NCBI GenBank assembly: GCA_015295985.1
Contig: DVDX01000022.1
Span: 28,610 to 92,609 of the forward strand
Source of the DNA: Synechococcus sp. M44_DOE_062
GTDB lineage: Bacteria > Cyanobacteriota > Cyanobacteriia > Thermostichales > Thermostichaceae
Direction: 5' to 3'
DNA: 64,000 bases
The translations under genes were made by a program, and so were the position numbers. Below, piece by piece: positions 1-8,879 of this stretch. The notes beneath the pieces were generated by a model. It saw nothing but the letters and a program-made list of their open reading frames with translations. It made no database searches and was not told the origin of the DNA. Numbering within the stretch: the first letter of the stretch is position 1; every line of letters begins with the position of its first letter.

Positions 1-453
1 AACCGCGCCCATTTGAAGCGGATTTGGCTGTTCATCATCGCCATCGCCCTGCACAACTTCCCAGAGGGATTGGCAGTAGGGGTGGGTTTTGCCACCGGCC
101 AAGTCGGCGATGGGCTGGCGTTGGCGTTGGGGATCGGCTTGCAGAACATGCCAGAGGGGCTGGTGGTGGCTTTGTCGCTGGTGGGCCAGGGGTATTCGCG
201 GCTGTTTGCTTTCGGCATCGCCCTGTTGACCGGACTGGTGGAGCCCATCGGCGGGATCCTGGGAGCAACGGTGGTCTCTCTGGCGCAGCCCTTGCTGCCC
301 TGGGGGATGGCTTTTGCGGCAGGGGCGATGTTGTTTGTCATTTCCGATGAAATCATCCCTGAATCCCACCGGCAGGGGTTGGAGCGGGAGGGTACCTTTG
401 GGGTCATCAGTGGGTTTGTGGTGATGATGCTGCTGGATATCACCTTGGGCTAG
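1..453 (+). CDS. ZIP-family metal transporter, C-terminal part
   Basis: The reading frame is open to the left edge, so the 5' end lies outside the window. The visible ~150 residues are strongly hydrophobic and contain the two ZIP signature helices: HNFPEG near the start and QNMPEG about 37 residues later. In this family these His/Asn/Glu residues form the binuclear site that passes Zn2+, Fe2+ or other divalent cations through the inner membrane. A conserved late helix with SDEIIPESH follows, and the protein ends soon after, as in ZupT-like bacterial ZIPs. Substrate cannot be told from sequence. The TTG at 13 is an internal codon, not a credible start. The next gene follows after 34 bases. Confidence 0.9.
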   Translation, partial: NRAHLKRIWLFIIAIALHNFPEGLAVGVGFATGQVGDGLALALGIGLQNMPEGLVVALSLVGQGYSRLFAFGIALLTGLVEPIGGILGATVVSLAQPLLPWGMAFAAGAMLFVISDEIIPESHRQGLEREGTFGVISGFVVMMLLDITLG

Positions 454-464
454 CAAGGGATCCC

Positions 465-487
465 ATCGCGAAGCGAAACGGAGTTTT
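465..487 (+). repeat. Degenerate copy of the GGAGTCC-type short repeat
   Basis: Between the ZIP and hydrolase genes the sequence reads TCGCGAAGCGAAACGGAGTT. It resembles the 24-bp units at 53718-53789 (TCGCGATAGCGGGACGGAGT), with a few substitutions. It directly abuts the hydrolase start codon. Confidence 0.45.
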
Positions 488-1270
488 ATGTTAAGCAACG
501 AACCCTTTTTGTGGCGAGGAACAGGGGAACACGCCTGTCTGCTGCTGCATGGGTTGGGGGGCGGTGTTTACGAGTTGCAATGGCTGGCAGAGCGGCTGTT
601 GGCGGCTGGTTTGACCGTGCAAGGATTTAATTATCCCGGCCACGACCGCCCGGCTGCCCGCATGCCCCCTTCCCGCTGGACGGAGTGGTACGGGCGGGCC
701 TTGGAGCATTACTTGGCTTTGCAGCAGGAGTATCCCCGCGTTTCCTTGGTGGGCTTTTCCACCGGCTGTTTGCTGGCTTTGCACCTGGCTTTTGCCCATC
801 CCATCCATAAATTGGTGCTGCTGGCGCCGTTCTTTGCCATTCGCCACCGCTGGTACTATCTTTTTCGCCCTGAGCAGTACCTGAACAGCCTGGGTTGGCT
901 ATTGAAGGAGGTGCCCCGCCTCAGCTTGCCGATTCGGGACGAGGATGCTTGCGCCTTGGCCGAAAAGACAGCCTATTTCCGCAGCTTTAATCTGTCGGCG
1001 GTGCGCAGCGCCCTGGAGCTGATCGAGCGAGTCAAGGGAGAGGTGGCCGGCATCCAGGTTCCCACCCTGATCCTGCAATCTCGCCAAGATACGGTGGTGG
1101 ATCCCGAACAGGCGGCGTGGCTCTATCAAGAGCTGGGATCCGAGACAAAGATCTTGTATTGGCTGGAGCGCTCCGACCACATCCTCACTTTGGACTGCGA
1201 GCGGGAAACGGTGTTTGCCCAGGTTTGCGCTTTTCTCAAACGGGATCCTTCTGCGCCCGAATCAGCGTAA
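488..1270 (+). CDS. alpha/beta hydrolase (carboxylesterase-like)
   Basis: A 260-residue soluble protein with the alpha/beta-hydrolase pattern. An oxyanion-hole HGLGG lies near residue 21, the nucleophile elbow GFSTG near residue 96, an acidic residue in SRQDTVVDP near residue 202, and the catalytic His in RSDHILTLD near residue 232. The layout matches thermophilic carboxylesterase/monoglyceride-lipase-like proteins (Est30 type). The natural substrate is unknown. The ATG at 488 follows the ZIP gene by 34 bases. Its 3' end overlaps the convergent neighbour by 35 bases. No signal peptide is visible. Confidence 0.82.
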   Translation: MLSNEPFLWRGTGEHACLLLHGLGGGVYELQWLAERLLAAGLTVQGFNYPGHDRPAARMPPSRWTEWYGRALEHYLALQQEYPRVSLVGFSTGCLLALHLAFAHPIHKLVLLAPFFAIRHRWYYLFRPEQYLNSLGWLLKEVPRLSLPIRDEDACALAEKTAYFRSFNLSAVRSALELIERVKGEVAGIQVPTLILQSRQDTVVDPEQAAWLYQELGSETKILYWLERSDHILTLDCERETVFAQVCAFLKRDPSAPESA

Positions 1271-2045
1271 CCCGTTGCCAAGCACCGCGGGCATCGTAGT
1301 CCCGGATCAAACGCAAGAGATAGTGGCAGTCTTCCGGCTGCGGAAACCAGCTCAGGCTCACTGAAAAGCTGCGATCCCGGTGGACAGTAGGGATGGGCAA
1401 GGGATCCGGCCCGCCAATCCATAGCCCCCCAGGCAAGGGATCCCAGTTACTCAACCACTCTGTCCCCCAGCAGTCCACTTCGGTTTCGGCAAACTGGCCC
1501 TCAGCAATCGTAAAGCTCTGGGCGATCCCCCGCCATCTCCCCTGGAGGCAGGCCCTCAGTTGTTCTTTGCTCAAAGGTGAACAGTCGGCACCAGGATCCA
1601 AAGCTTGGCCGCGGCGCTCCAAAATCGTGGTCACCCCTGCCAGTTGGCCCTGAGCATCCCATTGCTGCACCACCCGCGCCTTGCGATCTCTCCAGAGAAA
1701 GCCTTGCTCAACGGCAAAATCGCTGAATGGCGCCAGTTGCATCCGCCCGTTGGAGAAGGATCCGTCGGGAAAAAACCGCAATCCAGGGGAAAAGTCCTGG
1801 TAAACCCAAGTGTGGGAGCTTTCTGGGGCAGGGGATCCCTGTAGGGGGTAGTAGGTGTTGGTTTGGCGGATGGCGATCCCTGCCGCCGGACTTCCTGAAG
1901 AAGAGGGCAGATCCAAGGCTGTAAAGGTGATGAGGCTGCGCTTTTGACCCCCCAGCTCCCAGCCGTCGGCGGTGGGTCGATAGTCGGAAAAGAGGCCGTG
2001 CCACTCTCCCAGGTGGAGAGCCAGACATTGTTTTTGGGTTTTCAT
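1236..2045 (-). CDS. DUF3598-like cyanobacterial protein
   Basis: About 269 residues if started at the ATG at 2045 (MKTQKQCL); an upstream extension to 2183 is open but looks non-coding. The N-terminus LHLGEWHGLFSDY and later pairs such as WRGIAQSF and WIGGPDPL resemble the lipocalin-like DUF3598 proteins of cyanobacteria, in which two similar beta-barrel-like halves are arranged in tandem. No function is established for the family that I know of. There are no membrane segments. It converges on the hydrolase gene with a 35-base overlap. The family call rests on recall of the N-terminal pattern and is moderately secure. Confidence 0.65.
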   Translation of the reverse strand: MKTQKQCLALHLGEWHGLFSDYRPTADGWELGGQKRSLITFTALDLPSSSGSPAAGIAIRQTNTYYPLQGSPAPESSHTWVYQDFSPGLRFFPDGSFSNGRMQLAPFSDFAVEQGFLWRDRKARVVQQWDAQGQLAGVTTILERRGQALDPGADCSPLSKEQLRACLQGRWRGIAQSFTIAEGQFAETEVDCWGTEWLSNWDPLPGGLWIGGPDPLPIPTVHRDRSFSVSLSWFPQPEDCHYLLRLIRDYDARGAWQRVTLIRAQKDPV

Positions 2046-2097
2046 AAAGCAATGTGAAGTTAAAATTGTGAAGACGTAACGCTGGAGAGCAAGACCC

Positions 2098-2460
2098 ATG
2101 GAGAAGAAGCTTCGAGGTGGCATTTTACTGGTTTTGGGGTTTATGCTGTCTCCCCTTTCCTGGTGGAATGACTTGTTTTTCAATCTGCCGATTGCCTATG
2201 GGTTTGGCTACCTTTGTAGCTTGTGGCAGCCACAGTGGCTTTTGGGCGGAACCCTTGTGGGGTATTGGCTCTCCAACTTGATGGGCATTCTCATGATGCA
2301 ATTTGGCGCTACGGATGTCGTCGAGAGAAGCGAAAAACCTCGCAATGTGAAACGCGATCTCTTGATTGGGCTGGCCTCTTCTACTGCCTATACTTTGGTC
2401 ATTGTTGGGCTGCTTCAGTTTCACCTCGTCGATATCAGCGCCATCTTCCCTATTTCTTAA
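2098..2460 (+). CDS. small hydrophobic membrane protein, unknown
   Basis: A 120-residue protein with about three membrane-spanning stretches: ILLVLGFMLSPLSW, IAYGFGYLCSLW and a helix around residues 100-115. A basic N-terminus (MEKKLR) suggests cytoplasmic orientation. A charged loop (VVERSEKPRNVKRD) separates the second and last helices. I do not recognise the family. It lies four bases upstream of the CadD-type transporter start and is probably cotranscribed with it, so it may be an accessory protein to that exporter; this is inference from spacing only. Confidence 0.65.
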   Translation: MEKKLRGGILLVLGFMLSPLSWWNDLFFNLPIAYGFGYLCSLWQPQWLLGGTLVGYWLSNLMGILMMQFGATDVVERSEKPRNVKRDLLIGLASSTAYTLVIVGLLQFHLVDISAIFPIS

Positions 2461-2464
2461 CCTT

Positions 2465-3115
2465 ATGCCGCTTGCAATTTTCTGGACAACTTTAGTTGAA
2501 GGGATCCTCGCTTTTGTTGCCACCCATATCGATGACTTTTTCTTGCTGGTTCTGTTGTTTGCCCAGGCGCAAATTCAACCTACGTGGAAGGGCTGGCACA
2601 TTTGGCTGGGAGGCTACTTGGGCTTGGCAGGGTTGATCCTGATCAGCTCTCTGGGATACTTGGGGGGCCTGTTGTTGCCGCCGCCTGCGATTGGGCTGCT
2701 GGGGGTGATCCCGATTGCTGTGGGTGGTTGGAAATTATGGCGACCTGAACCTAAAGAAACTTTGGAAAAAGAGTTGGAAGAGTTGCAAGAGCGCCCAACC
2801 CAAAAGGCTTGGCCGATCCTTTTGCCCCCGCCAGTTCTGATGTCCATGCTCCTCACCTTTGCCAACGGCGGAGATAATGTCAGCCTGTACGTTCCTTTGT
2901 TTGCCGGTAGCACCCCTCTCCAGTTGGCCCTCTTTGCCACAATCTTTTTTCTGATGAAGGGATTGTGGTTTGCAATGGCTCAAAAACTGACGATGCAGCC
3001 TGCAGTGGCGAAGGTTTTAACGGAACGGACAGAACACTGGGTGCCCTGGATTCTGGTGGGTTTGGGGGTGTGGATCCTGTTCAAAAATGAGACTTGGAGA
3101 TGGCTTCTGTCTTAG
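2465..3115 (+). CDS. CadD-type cadmium/cation resistance transporter
   Basis: The ATG at 2465 gives 216 residues, the usual size for the CadD family of LysE-superfamily exporters. The start has the family hallmark THIDDFFLLVLLFAQ, and a second hallmark FANGGDNVSLYVPLF lies near residue 135. Five to six hydrophobic segments are present, with an acidic cytoplasmic loop (KETLEKELEELQE) in the middle. Family members export Cd2+ or related cations, but several cyanobacterial homologues are uncharacterised, so the substrate is open. It starts four bases after the preceding small membrane protein, implying one transcript. An upstream in-frame extension to 2366 overlaps that gene and is rejected. Confidence 0.8.
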   Translation: MPLAIFWTTLVEGILAFVATHIDDFFLLVLLFAQAQIQPTWKGWHIWLGGYLGLAGLILISSLGYLGGLLLPPPAIGLLGVIPIAVGGWKLWRPEPKETLEKELEELQERPTQKAWPILLPPPVLMSMLLTFANGGDNVSLYVPLFAGSTPLQLALFATIFFLMKGLWFAMAQKLTMQPAVAKVLTERTEHWVPWILVGLGVWILFKNETWRWLLS

Positions 3116-3130
3116 ATCCCAAGATCCCAA

Positions 3131-3155
3131 TCGCGATAGCGGAATGGAGTTCTTT
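3131..3155 (+). repeat. Degenerate copy of the GGAGTCC-type short repeat
   Basis: TCGCGATAGCGGAATGGAGT followed by TCTTT lies between two convergent genes. It matches the 53718-53789 unit except for two changes in the core. Confidence 0.5.
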
Positions 3156-3161
3156 TGAGGT

Positions 3162-3428
3162 CTAGTCGTTGTGTCGGTCTAGAGAGGGATCCCAGTCCAG
3201 GTCTTCATGGCGGTGCTCCCGTTCCCAGCGATGCACCCAGTCCCAGATGCGGTAGTGCTGCTCGGCGGTGAGTTGCTTGGGATCCTGGGCCAAAGCAGCA
3301 GCCTCTTCCGGGGTGAGCAAAGCAGCCAAGCTGCCGATCTCCACCAAATAGCGGCGTTCTTCCGCAGTGGTGTGGGACTGATTGAGCCGTTGAATTAAAC
3401 GACGTAAGGTGGCTGCATCTTGACTCAT
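3162..3428 (-). CDS. small conserved-looking protein, unknown
   Basis: An 88-residue, charged, helix-rich cytoplasmic protein beginning at the ATG at 3428. It has a Glu/Ala-rich central region (LTPEEAAALAQDP) and a Trp/His/Arg-rich tail (WDWVHRWEREHRHEDLDW). There is no signal peptide, membrane segment or recognisable motif. Its amino-acid composition is coherent and it sits in the right orientation beside murB, 122 bases downstream of that gene's end, so I take it as real. No function can be offered. Confidence 0.55.
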   Translation of the reverse strand: MSQDAATLRRLIQRLNQSHTTAEERRYLVEIGSLAALLTPEEAAALAQDPKQLTAEQHYRIWDWVHRWEREHRHEDLDWDPSLDRHND

Positions 3429-3550
3429 AAGCCGATAGGAAAGAATCGACGAGCATCTACAAAAGACGGTAAGAATAGTTTAGGATCAGAACCATCAAGA
3501 GCACCCAAAAATAGACCAGAACAGGCAAAGTTAGCCCGCCCAACCCTCCT

Positions 3551-4501
3551 CTAATCCTCAAAGGATCCCAGAATGCGCACTTCTGGCTCCAAAAGCACCG
3601 ACCATCGCTGATAGACCTTTTCCTGGGCCAAGCGAATCAGGCGGTAGATGTCCTTGGCGCTTGCCTGATTGCAATTGAGGATGAAGTTGGCATGGCGCTC
3701 TGAGATTTGAGCTCCGCCAATCCGGTAGCCCTTCAAGCCCACCTGCTCGATGAGCCAGCCGGCAGGGTGAGATTCGGGGTTGCGAAAGACGCTGCCACAA
3801 CTGGGCAAATGGTAGGGTTGAGAGCTCAGGCGTTGGTTGAGGTGGCGCCGGGTTTGCCACTGCACTTGCGCCGGATCCCTGTCTGGGATCAACTGCAGCG
3901 TTGCCCCTGTCACCGTCCAGGGTGAGTCTTGCAAGCGAGAGCGGCGATAGCCAAACTGCAGATCGGCAGGTTCTAGGCGGCAGGGCTCCTGCTCTTCATC
4001 CAAAATCTCCACTTCCACCAGCACATCTGCCATGGCCCAAGCGTGGGCACCGGCATTCATCACCACGGCTCCCCCCAGCGTGCCGGGGATCCCAATCGCC
4101 CACTCCAACCCGCTCCAGCCTTGCTTGGCAGCGGCTCGCGACAGATTGACCAAAGGCTCTCCGGCAGCGGCCCAAATTCTCCCCCCTTCCAACAGTTGGA
4201 TCCCCCGCAAACGGCGGGTGCCGATCACCAGCCCCTTTAACCCCGCATCGCTGATGAGCAGATTGCTGCCCGCCCCCAACAGTGTCGTGGGGATCCCTTC
4301 GGCTCGCGCCCAAGCCAAACACTGCTGCAGCTCCAGGTGGTTATGGGGCTCACAATACCACTCGGCTTTGCCGCCCACGCGAAAGGTGGTCAAAGGAGCC
4401 AACGGGATCCCCGACTGAATCCGTCCCGAGAGTCGGGCAAAACTTGGGGTATCGGGGCCACAGGAACCGCCCTGCGGGAGCACCACCGGAGCTGTAGTCA
4501 T
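3551..4501 (-). CDS. murB: UDP-N-acetylenolpyruvoylglucosamine reductase
   Basis: MurB reduces the enolpyruvyl group of UDP-GlcNAc-enolpyruvate with NADPH and FAD to give UDP-MurNAc in the cytoplasmic stage of peptidoglycan synthesis. The 316-residue protein shows the FAD-binding GAGSNLLIS segment near residue 77 and GIPGTLGGAVVMNAGAH near residue 138. It also has the catalytic-serine region PSCGSVFRNP near residue 235 and the C-terminal LEPEVRILG. The order TLGGAVVMNAG then PSCGSVF is that of the shorter MurB class. Its ATG overlaps the murC stop by four bases (ATGA), so translation is probably coupled. The first ~25 residues are a variable extension. Confidence 0.96.
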   Translation of the reverse strand: MTTAPVVLPQGGSCGPDTPSFARLSGRIQSGIPLAPLTTFRVGGKAEWYCEPHNHLELQQCLAWARAEGIPTTLLGAGSNLLISDAGLKGLVIGTRRLRGIQLLEGGRIWAAAGEPLVNLSRAAAKQGWSGLEWAIGIPGTLGGAVVMNAGAHAWAMADVLVEVEILDEEQEPCRLEPADLQFGYRRSRLQDSPWTVTGATLQLIPDRDPAQVQWQTRRHLNQRLSSQPYHLPSCGSVFRNPESHPAGWLIEQVGLKGYRIGGAQISERHANFILNCNQASAKDIYRLIRLAQEKVYQRWSVLLEPEVRILGSFED

Positions 4502-6000
4502 GATGTCAACACCTCAGAAGCCACCCTCTCCCCCACCCAGTTCTCGGCTTCTCCCGGCAGCTCCCCAGCTTGAGCCGCATATACCCGCATCGTAGCGGCT
4601 ATCTGCTGATTCAGATCGCCTGCGCCCAAAAAAACGGCGAGATCTCCAGGCTGCAAAACAGACGCCAGCACCTCCGGTAATTGCGGCAAAGAGGCCACAT
4701 GGCGCACATGGGGATGGTGCTCCGCCACCGCCACGGCCAAACGCAAGCTGTCGGAACCCTCGGGCGCCGGCTCTCCCGCTCCATACGTGGGCACGATCAT
4801 CACCACGTCCGCATTCCCAAAGCAGCGGGCAAAATCGTGGAATAGGGCAGCCAAACGGCTGTGGCGATGGGGCTGAAACACGGCCACCACCCGCCGCTGT
4901 TGCAGACGGGCTGCCTGCAGAGTGGCCCGAATCTCGCTGGGATGGTGGGCATAGTCGTCGATAAAGGTGACTCCACCCACTTCCCCCTTGTGCTCAAAGC
5001 GGCGATGCGCCCCCCGAAATTGCGCCAAAGCTGAGGCAATCACCGCAAACTCCAAGCCCAACTGTCGCCCAACGGCAACCGCCGCCAGGGCATTGCTGAG
5101 GTTGTGGGATCCCAACACCTGCAGGCGAAGCTGGCCGAGCAGGGATCCCTTTTCCCAGATCTCAGCGCAGGTGGAATTGGCAGTGTAGAGGATCTGACGG
5201 GCTTGGTACTGGGCTTGGGGATGACCGGTCAGGCTGTAGCCCACATCCACCGCCAGGTGAGCCGCCACGTTGGGACAGTCCAGACAGGCCACTAGCGTTT
5301 GGCTCTGCTGCCCATACTGTTGAAAAGCCCGGATCACCTGCCCCAAATCGGCGTAATGATCGGGGTGATCCAGCTCGATATTGGTGATCACCCCAATCTT
5401 GGGGTAGAGGCGCACCAGGGATCCATCCGACTCATCCACCTCTGCCACCCAATACTCTCCTTGACCCAGACGGGCATTGCCATCCCAGGCATCCACTTCC
5501 CCGCCGATGATCAAGGTGGGATCCCAGCCCGCCGAGAGCAACACATAGCCGATCATGCTGCTGGTGGTGGTTTTGCCGTGGGTGCCGGCCACCCCAATGC
5601 CAGAGCGATGGTTAAACAGAGCCGCCAACAAGTCCGCCCGATGCCAAACGGTCAATCCCTTGCCCAGGGCAGCAGCCAATTCTGGATTGGTGGGGCGAAT
5701 GGCGCTGGAATAGACCACCTGCGGATCCCCGGCCAGCCCCTCCGAGCTGTGACCCTGAAAGAAGCGCACCCCCAAAGCTTCCAGGCGGCGGGTACGGCCA
5801 TTGGCAACAATGTCGGATCCCGAGACGCGAAACCCTTGCTTGGCCAGAATATAGGCCAGGGCCGACATCCCCACTCCACCAATGCCCACAAAGTGATAGG
5901 CAGAAAGCAAGGGATTCAAGGGATCCAAATGCAGGGGCAGAGGCTGAGACGGAACCGGCAACGGCGGGATGGGATCCCTTTCTCCAAGTGTCTCCACCAT
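4498..6000 (-). CDS. murC: UDP-N-acetylmuramate-L-alanine ligase
   Basis: MurC adds L-alanine to UDP-MurNAc with ATP, the first step of peptide-stem assembly. Using the ATG at 6000 the product is 500 residues with a ~32-residue N-terminal extension before HFVGIGGVGMSAL. The nucleotide loop GTHGKTTT is at residues 139-146 and YAHHPSEI marks the ligase core. The C-terminal LGAGDLNQQ is also typical. An open frame continues upstream to 6105, but that part lacks family similarity. murC precedes murB with a four-base overlap, as in many cyanobacteria. The 320 bases upstream to the divergent devB gene should hold both promoters. Confidence 0.96.
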   Translation of the reverse strand: MVETLGERDPIPPLPVPSQPLPLHLDPLNPLLSAYHFVGIGGVGMSALAYILAKQGFRVSGSDIVANGRTRRLEALGVRFFQGHSSEGLAGDPQVVYSSAIRPTNPELAAALGKGLTVWHRADLLAALFNHRSGIGVAGTHGKTTTSSMIGYVLLSAGWDPTLIIGGEVDAWDGNARLGQGEYWVAEVDESDGSLVRLYPKIGVITNIELDHPDHYADLGQVIRAFQQYGQQSQTLVACLDCPNVAAHLAVDVGYSLTGHPQAQYQARQILYTANSTCAEIWEKGSLLGQLRLQVLGSHNLSNALAAVAVGRQLGLEFAVIASALAQFRGAHRRFEHKGEVGGVTFIDDYAHHPSEIRATLQAARLQQRRVVAVFQPHRHSRLAALFHDFARCFGNADVVMIVPTYGAGEPAPEGSDSLRLAVAVAEHHPHVRHVASLPQLPEVLASVLQPGDLAVFLGAGDLNQQIAATMRVYAAQAGELPGEAENWVGERVASEVLTS

Positions 6001-6322
6001 CGCAACTCCACCCCACTCCTCACTCCTAAAGATCACCACACCCCAGAAAGAGAACTGCGCTCTGCTGACGCGAGCAGCACCTGCATGCAGCTTCGAACAG
6101 GCCACATCATATCAGGAATCCCTAGGGCTAGGTAGGCCGCGCCCCACCGGTTGCCGTGATCTTCTGGCACCTTAGGAAACCCACAGGGGGTGAAAATACG
6201 GTGAAGACAAGCAACATAGAATACGGCTGGACATTTTCATCCCAAAAACTTTACATTTATTTAAGAAGAAACAAAGGCGGGGTTTGCCGTCTGCAAGGCC
6301 ACAGCGGGTAAGGTAAAAGGCC

Positions 6323-7474
6323 ATGAACCCACGAGTGCTTTGGTCGCTGGCAGGGGTTGGGCTGCTCAGTTGTGCCGGCCTGGCATGGCTGGGGTTGAGC
6401 CAACAGGGAGCCACACAATCGGTATCGGGAAGTGCAGAGGCAACGGTGGAAACGCGGCTGCCTCCCCAAGTGGGCGCTTTGGGTCGCTTGGAGCCGGAAG
6501 GGGAAGTGTTGCGCATTGCCGGCCCTCCCGGAGAACGGCTGGGAGAGCTGCTGGTGGCCGAGGGGGATCGCGTGGTGGCAGGCCAAGTGCTGGCCCGTTT
6601 GGAAAGCTACGCCGAGCGGTTGGCGGAGCGAGCGTATGCTGCCGCCCAACTTCAAGAGGCCCGCGCTCGGTTGCAGGCCGAGACCCGTTTCAGTCAGGCC
6701 CAAATCCAAGAGGCACGCACCCGCCTCAGCCGTCTGGATGAGCCGCAACAGATGCAAATCCGCTCCCAGGAAGCGGTGGTGGAGCGTCTCCGGGCAGAAC
6801 TGGCCGATGCCGAGGCCAATCTGGTTCGCTTTCAGGAGCTCTGGCAGGAAGGAGCAATCTCGCAACAAGAGCTGGATCAACGCCGGCTGCTGGTGCGGCA
6901 ACGACAGGAAGACTTGCGGGCTGCCGAGGCCACCCTGAGCCAACTGCGCCTGGCCCGTGAGCGGGATCTGCTCAATGCCCAAGCCCAAGTCCAAGCTGCC
7001 GAGGCGGGGCTGAGTTTGGCCCAAGCCCAAGTCCAACTGGGATCCCTGGCCCGCAATCTGGAACTGGCGGAAGCTCGCCTGGAGCGCACCCTCATCCGCG
7101 CCCCCCGGTCTGGCCAGGTGCTCAAGATCCACACCCGCCCTGGAGAGGTCATCTCCGCCGGCGAGGGCATTCTCGAGCTGGGCAACACCGACCAGATGAT
7201 GGTGGTGGCAGAAGTCTACGAGACGGATATCCTGCGGGTTCGGCCAGGGCAACGGGCCACCATCAGCAACCGCGCGCTGGCGGAAGCATTGCAGGGGTGG
7301 GTGGAACGGGTTGGCTTGCAGATTGGTAAGAAAGATGTGCTCAACACGGATCCTGCCGCCGATGTGGATGCCCGCGTGGTAGAGGTGTATATCCGCCTGG
7401 ATCCGGAGAGCAGCGCCCGCGTGGCTGGCTTGACCAACCTGCAGGTGGATGTGGCGATTGATGTTGAGGGGTAG
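6323..7474 (+). CDS. devB: DevB-type membrane-fusion subunit of ABC exporter
   Basis: A 383-residue HlyD/DevB adaptor. An N-terminal signal-anchor (VLWSLAGVGLLSCAGLAWLGL) is followed by the first lipoyl half (GRLEPEGEVL), a long alpha-helical hairpin rich in Gln/Glu/Arg/Ala between about residues 105 and 245, and the second lipoyl half (RTLIRAPRSGQVLKIHTRPGE). A beta-barrel part ends the protein. In Anabaena DevBCA pairs with TolC to export heterocyst glycolipids; homologues also occur in non-heterocystous cyanobacteria with less defined substrates. devC starts nine bases downstream, so the genes are an operon. The TolC partner is not in the window. Confidence 0.9.
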   Translation: MNPRVLWSLAGVGLLSCAGLAWLGLSQQGATQSVSGSAEATVETRLPPQVGALGRLEPEGEVLRIAGPPGERLGELLVAEGDRVVAGQVLARLESYAERLAERAYAAAQLQEARARLQAETRFSQAQIQEARTRLSRLDEPQQMQIRSQEAVVERLRAELADAEANLVRFQELWQEGAISQQELDQRRLLVRQRQEDLRAAEATLSQLRLARERDLLNAQAQVQAAEAGLSLAQAQVQLGSLARNLELAEARLERTLIRAPRSGQVLKIHTRPGEVISAGEGILELGNTDQMMVVAEVYETDILRVRPGQRATISNRALAEALQGWVERVGLQIGKKDVLNTDPAADVDARVVEVYIRLDPESSARVAGLTNLQVDVAIDVEG

Positions 7475-7483
7475 GCTCAGCCC

Positions 7484-8668
7484 ATGTACAGCCTGTTCAG
7501 TGTGGCTTTTATCGCGCGTCGGATCCCGCTGGCCTGGCTGCAACTGACGCGGGAGAAGATCCGCCTGCTGGTGGCCCTGGCGGGCATTGCCTTTGCCTGC
7601 ATCTTGATGTTCATACAGTTGGGCTTCCAAGACAGCTTGCTGGAGAGTGCCATCCGCTTCCACGTGGCCCTGAAGGGAGAGATCTTCCTGGTTAGCCCCC
7701 AGTCCAACGCCCTGATTGCCATGAATACCTTCTCCCAGCGGCGGCTGTATCAGACCTTGGGCTTCGAGGGGGTGCGGGCCATCTCGCCGGTCTATGTGGG
7801 CTTTGCCCTCTGGAAAAACCCGGAGACCCGCCGCACCCGCAGCATTTTTGTGGTGGGAGTGGATCCCTCGGCTGATCTGTTGGACTTGCCGGAGTTAACA
7901 CCGGACAAGCTGGAAGAGATCAAAAAGGCGGACGTGGTGCTGTTTGACCGCCGCTCCCGCAGCGAGTTTGGCCCCATCCCAGAGTGGTTGGAGTCCGGGC
8001 GAGAGGTGGTTACCGAGGTAGGAAACCGCCGCGTCCAGGTGGGGGGCCTGTTTGAGATGGGGGCCACCTTCGGAGCCGACGGCACCATCCTCACCAGCGA
8101 CCTCAATTTCCTGCGCATTTTTCCGCAGCGGGGGCGCGGCCTGGTGGATATCGGCGTGGTGCAGCTTCAGCCGGGGGTGGATCCGGATCCCTTGGTGCGG
8201 CAGATGCGAGCTTTGCTGCCAGAAGATGTGCGGGTGCTCTCGCGGGCAGAGTTTATTGATATGGAGCAAACCTACTGGGAAGAGGGCACGGCCATTGGCT
8301 TTATTTTCGGCCTGGGGGTGGTCATGGGCTTCATCGTTGGCATTGTGATTGTCTATCAAATTCTCTACACTGATGTGTCGGATCACCTAGCAGAATATGC
8401 CACCCTCAAGGCCATGGGCTACACCGATACCTACCTGCTGGGGGTGGTATTTCAAGAGGCAATCCTGCTGGCTGGCTTGGGGTATATTCCCGCCTTTGCC
8501 CTATCGGTTTTGCTCTACGATTTGACGGCCAATGCCACGTTGCTGCCCATTGCCATGACCTTCAACCGGGCGGTGCTGGTGCTGGGGCTAGCGGTGAGCA
8601 TGTGCTTCATCTCAGGAGCCATTGCTGTGCGACGACTGCGGGCAGCGGATCCCGCCGACATTTTCTAG
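7484..8668 (+). CDS. devC: DevC-type ABC exporter permease
   Basis: A 394-residue permease of the DevC/MacB-FtsX kind. The first membrane helix is near residues 25-42 (LVALAGIAFACILMFIQLGF), followed by a large periplasmic domain. Three C-terminal helices start at GFIFGLGVVMGFIVGIVIVY, include LLGVVFQEAILLAGLGYIPA and end in a segment before RRLRAADPADIF. The cytoplasmic motif LAEYATLKAMGYTD between the first two C-terminal helices is the conserved coupling region of DevC proteins. It lies between devB and devA; the 211-base gap before devA is unusually long for this operon and may carry an extra promoter. Confidence 0.9.
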   Translation: MYSLFSVAFIARRIPLAWLQLTREKIRLLVALAGIAFACILMFIQLGFQDSLLESAIRFHVALKGEIFLVSPQSNALIAMNTFSQRRLYQTLGFEGVRAISPVYVGFALWKNPETRRTRSIFVVGVDPSADLLDLPELTPDKLEEIKKADVVLFDRRSRSEFGPIPEWLESGREVVTEVGNRRVQVGGLFEMGATFGADGTILTSDLNFLRIFPQRGRGLVDIGVVQLQPGVDPDPLVRQMRALLPEDVRVLSRAEFIDMEQTYWEEGTAIGFIFGLGVVMGFIVGIVIVYQILYTDVSDHLAEYATLKAMGYTDTYLLGVVFQEAILLAGLGYIPAFALSVLLYDLTANATLLPIAMTFNRAVLVLGLAVSMCFISGAIAVRRLRAADPADIF

Positions 8669-8879
8669 ATTTTGGCCATGGGTAAGTGTTGGTCAATGGT
8701 CTGCCAAGGGGGGTTGGATGGAGGGTGAATGGCTTGAACTCAACTGTCTAAAAACTTCTGGGATCCCCGCCAAGATCTCTGGCCAAAGGTTTCTCAAGGG
8801 TCTCATCTTGACAATCCCAATGACGGCCTAAGTGGTCAATAAGTTGTCAACGCAAAGGGTTTGAGATTTTGAGTTCTCT

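Noticed and set aside
5299..6135. Plus-strand open frame opposite murC
   Set aside because: Antisense shadow; Gln/Gly/His-rich composition typical of frame artefacts.
6257..7663. Long minus-strand open frame of 468 codons opposite devB
   Set aside because: It is the antisense shadow of a GC-rich coding gene with clear family motifs; no motif is recognisable in the shadow.
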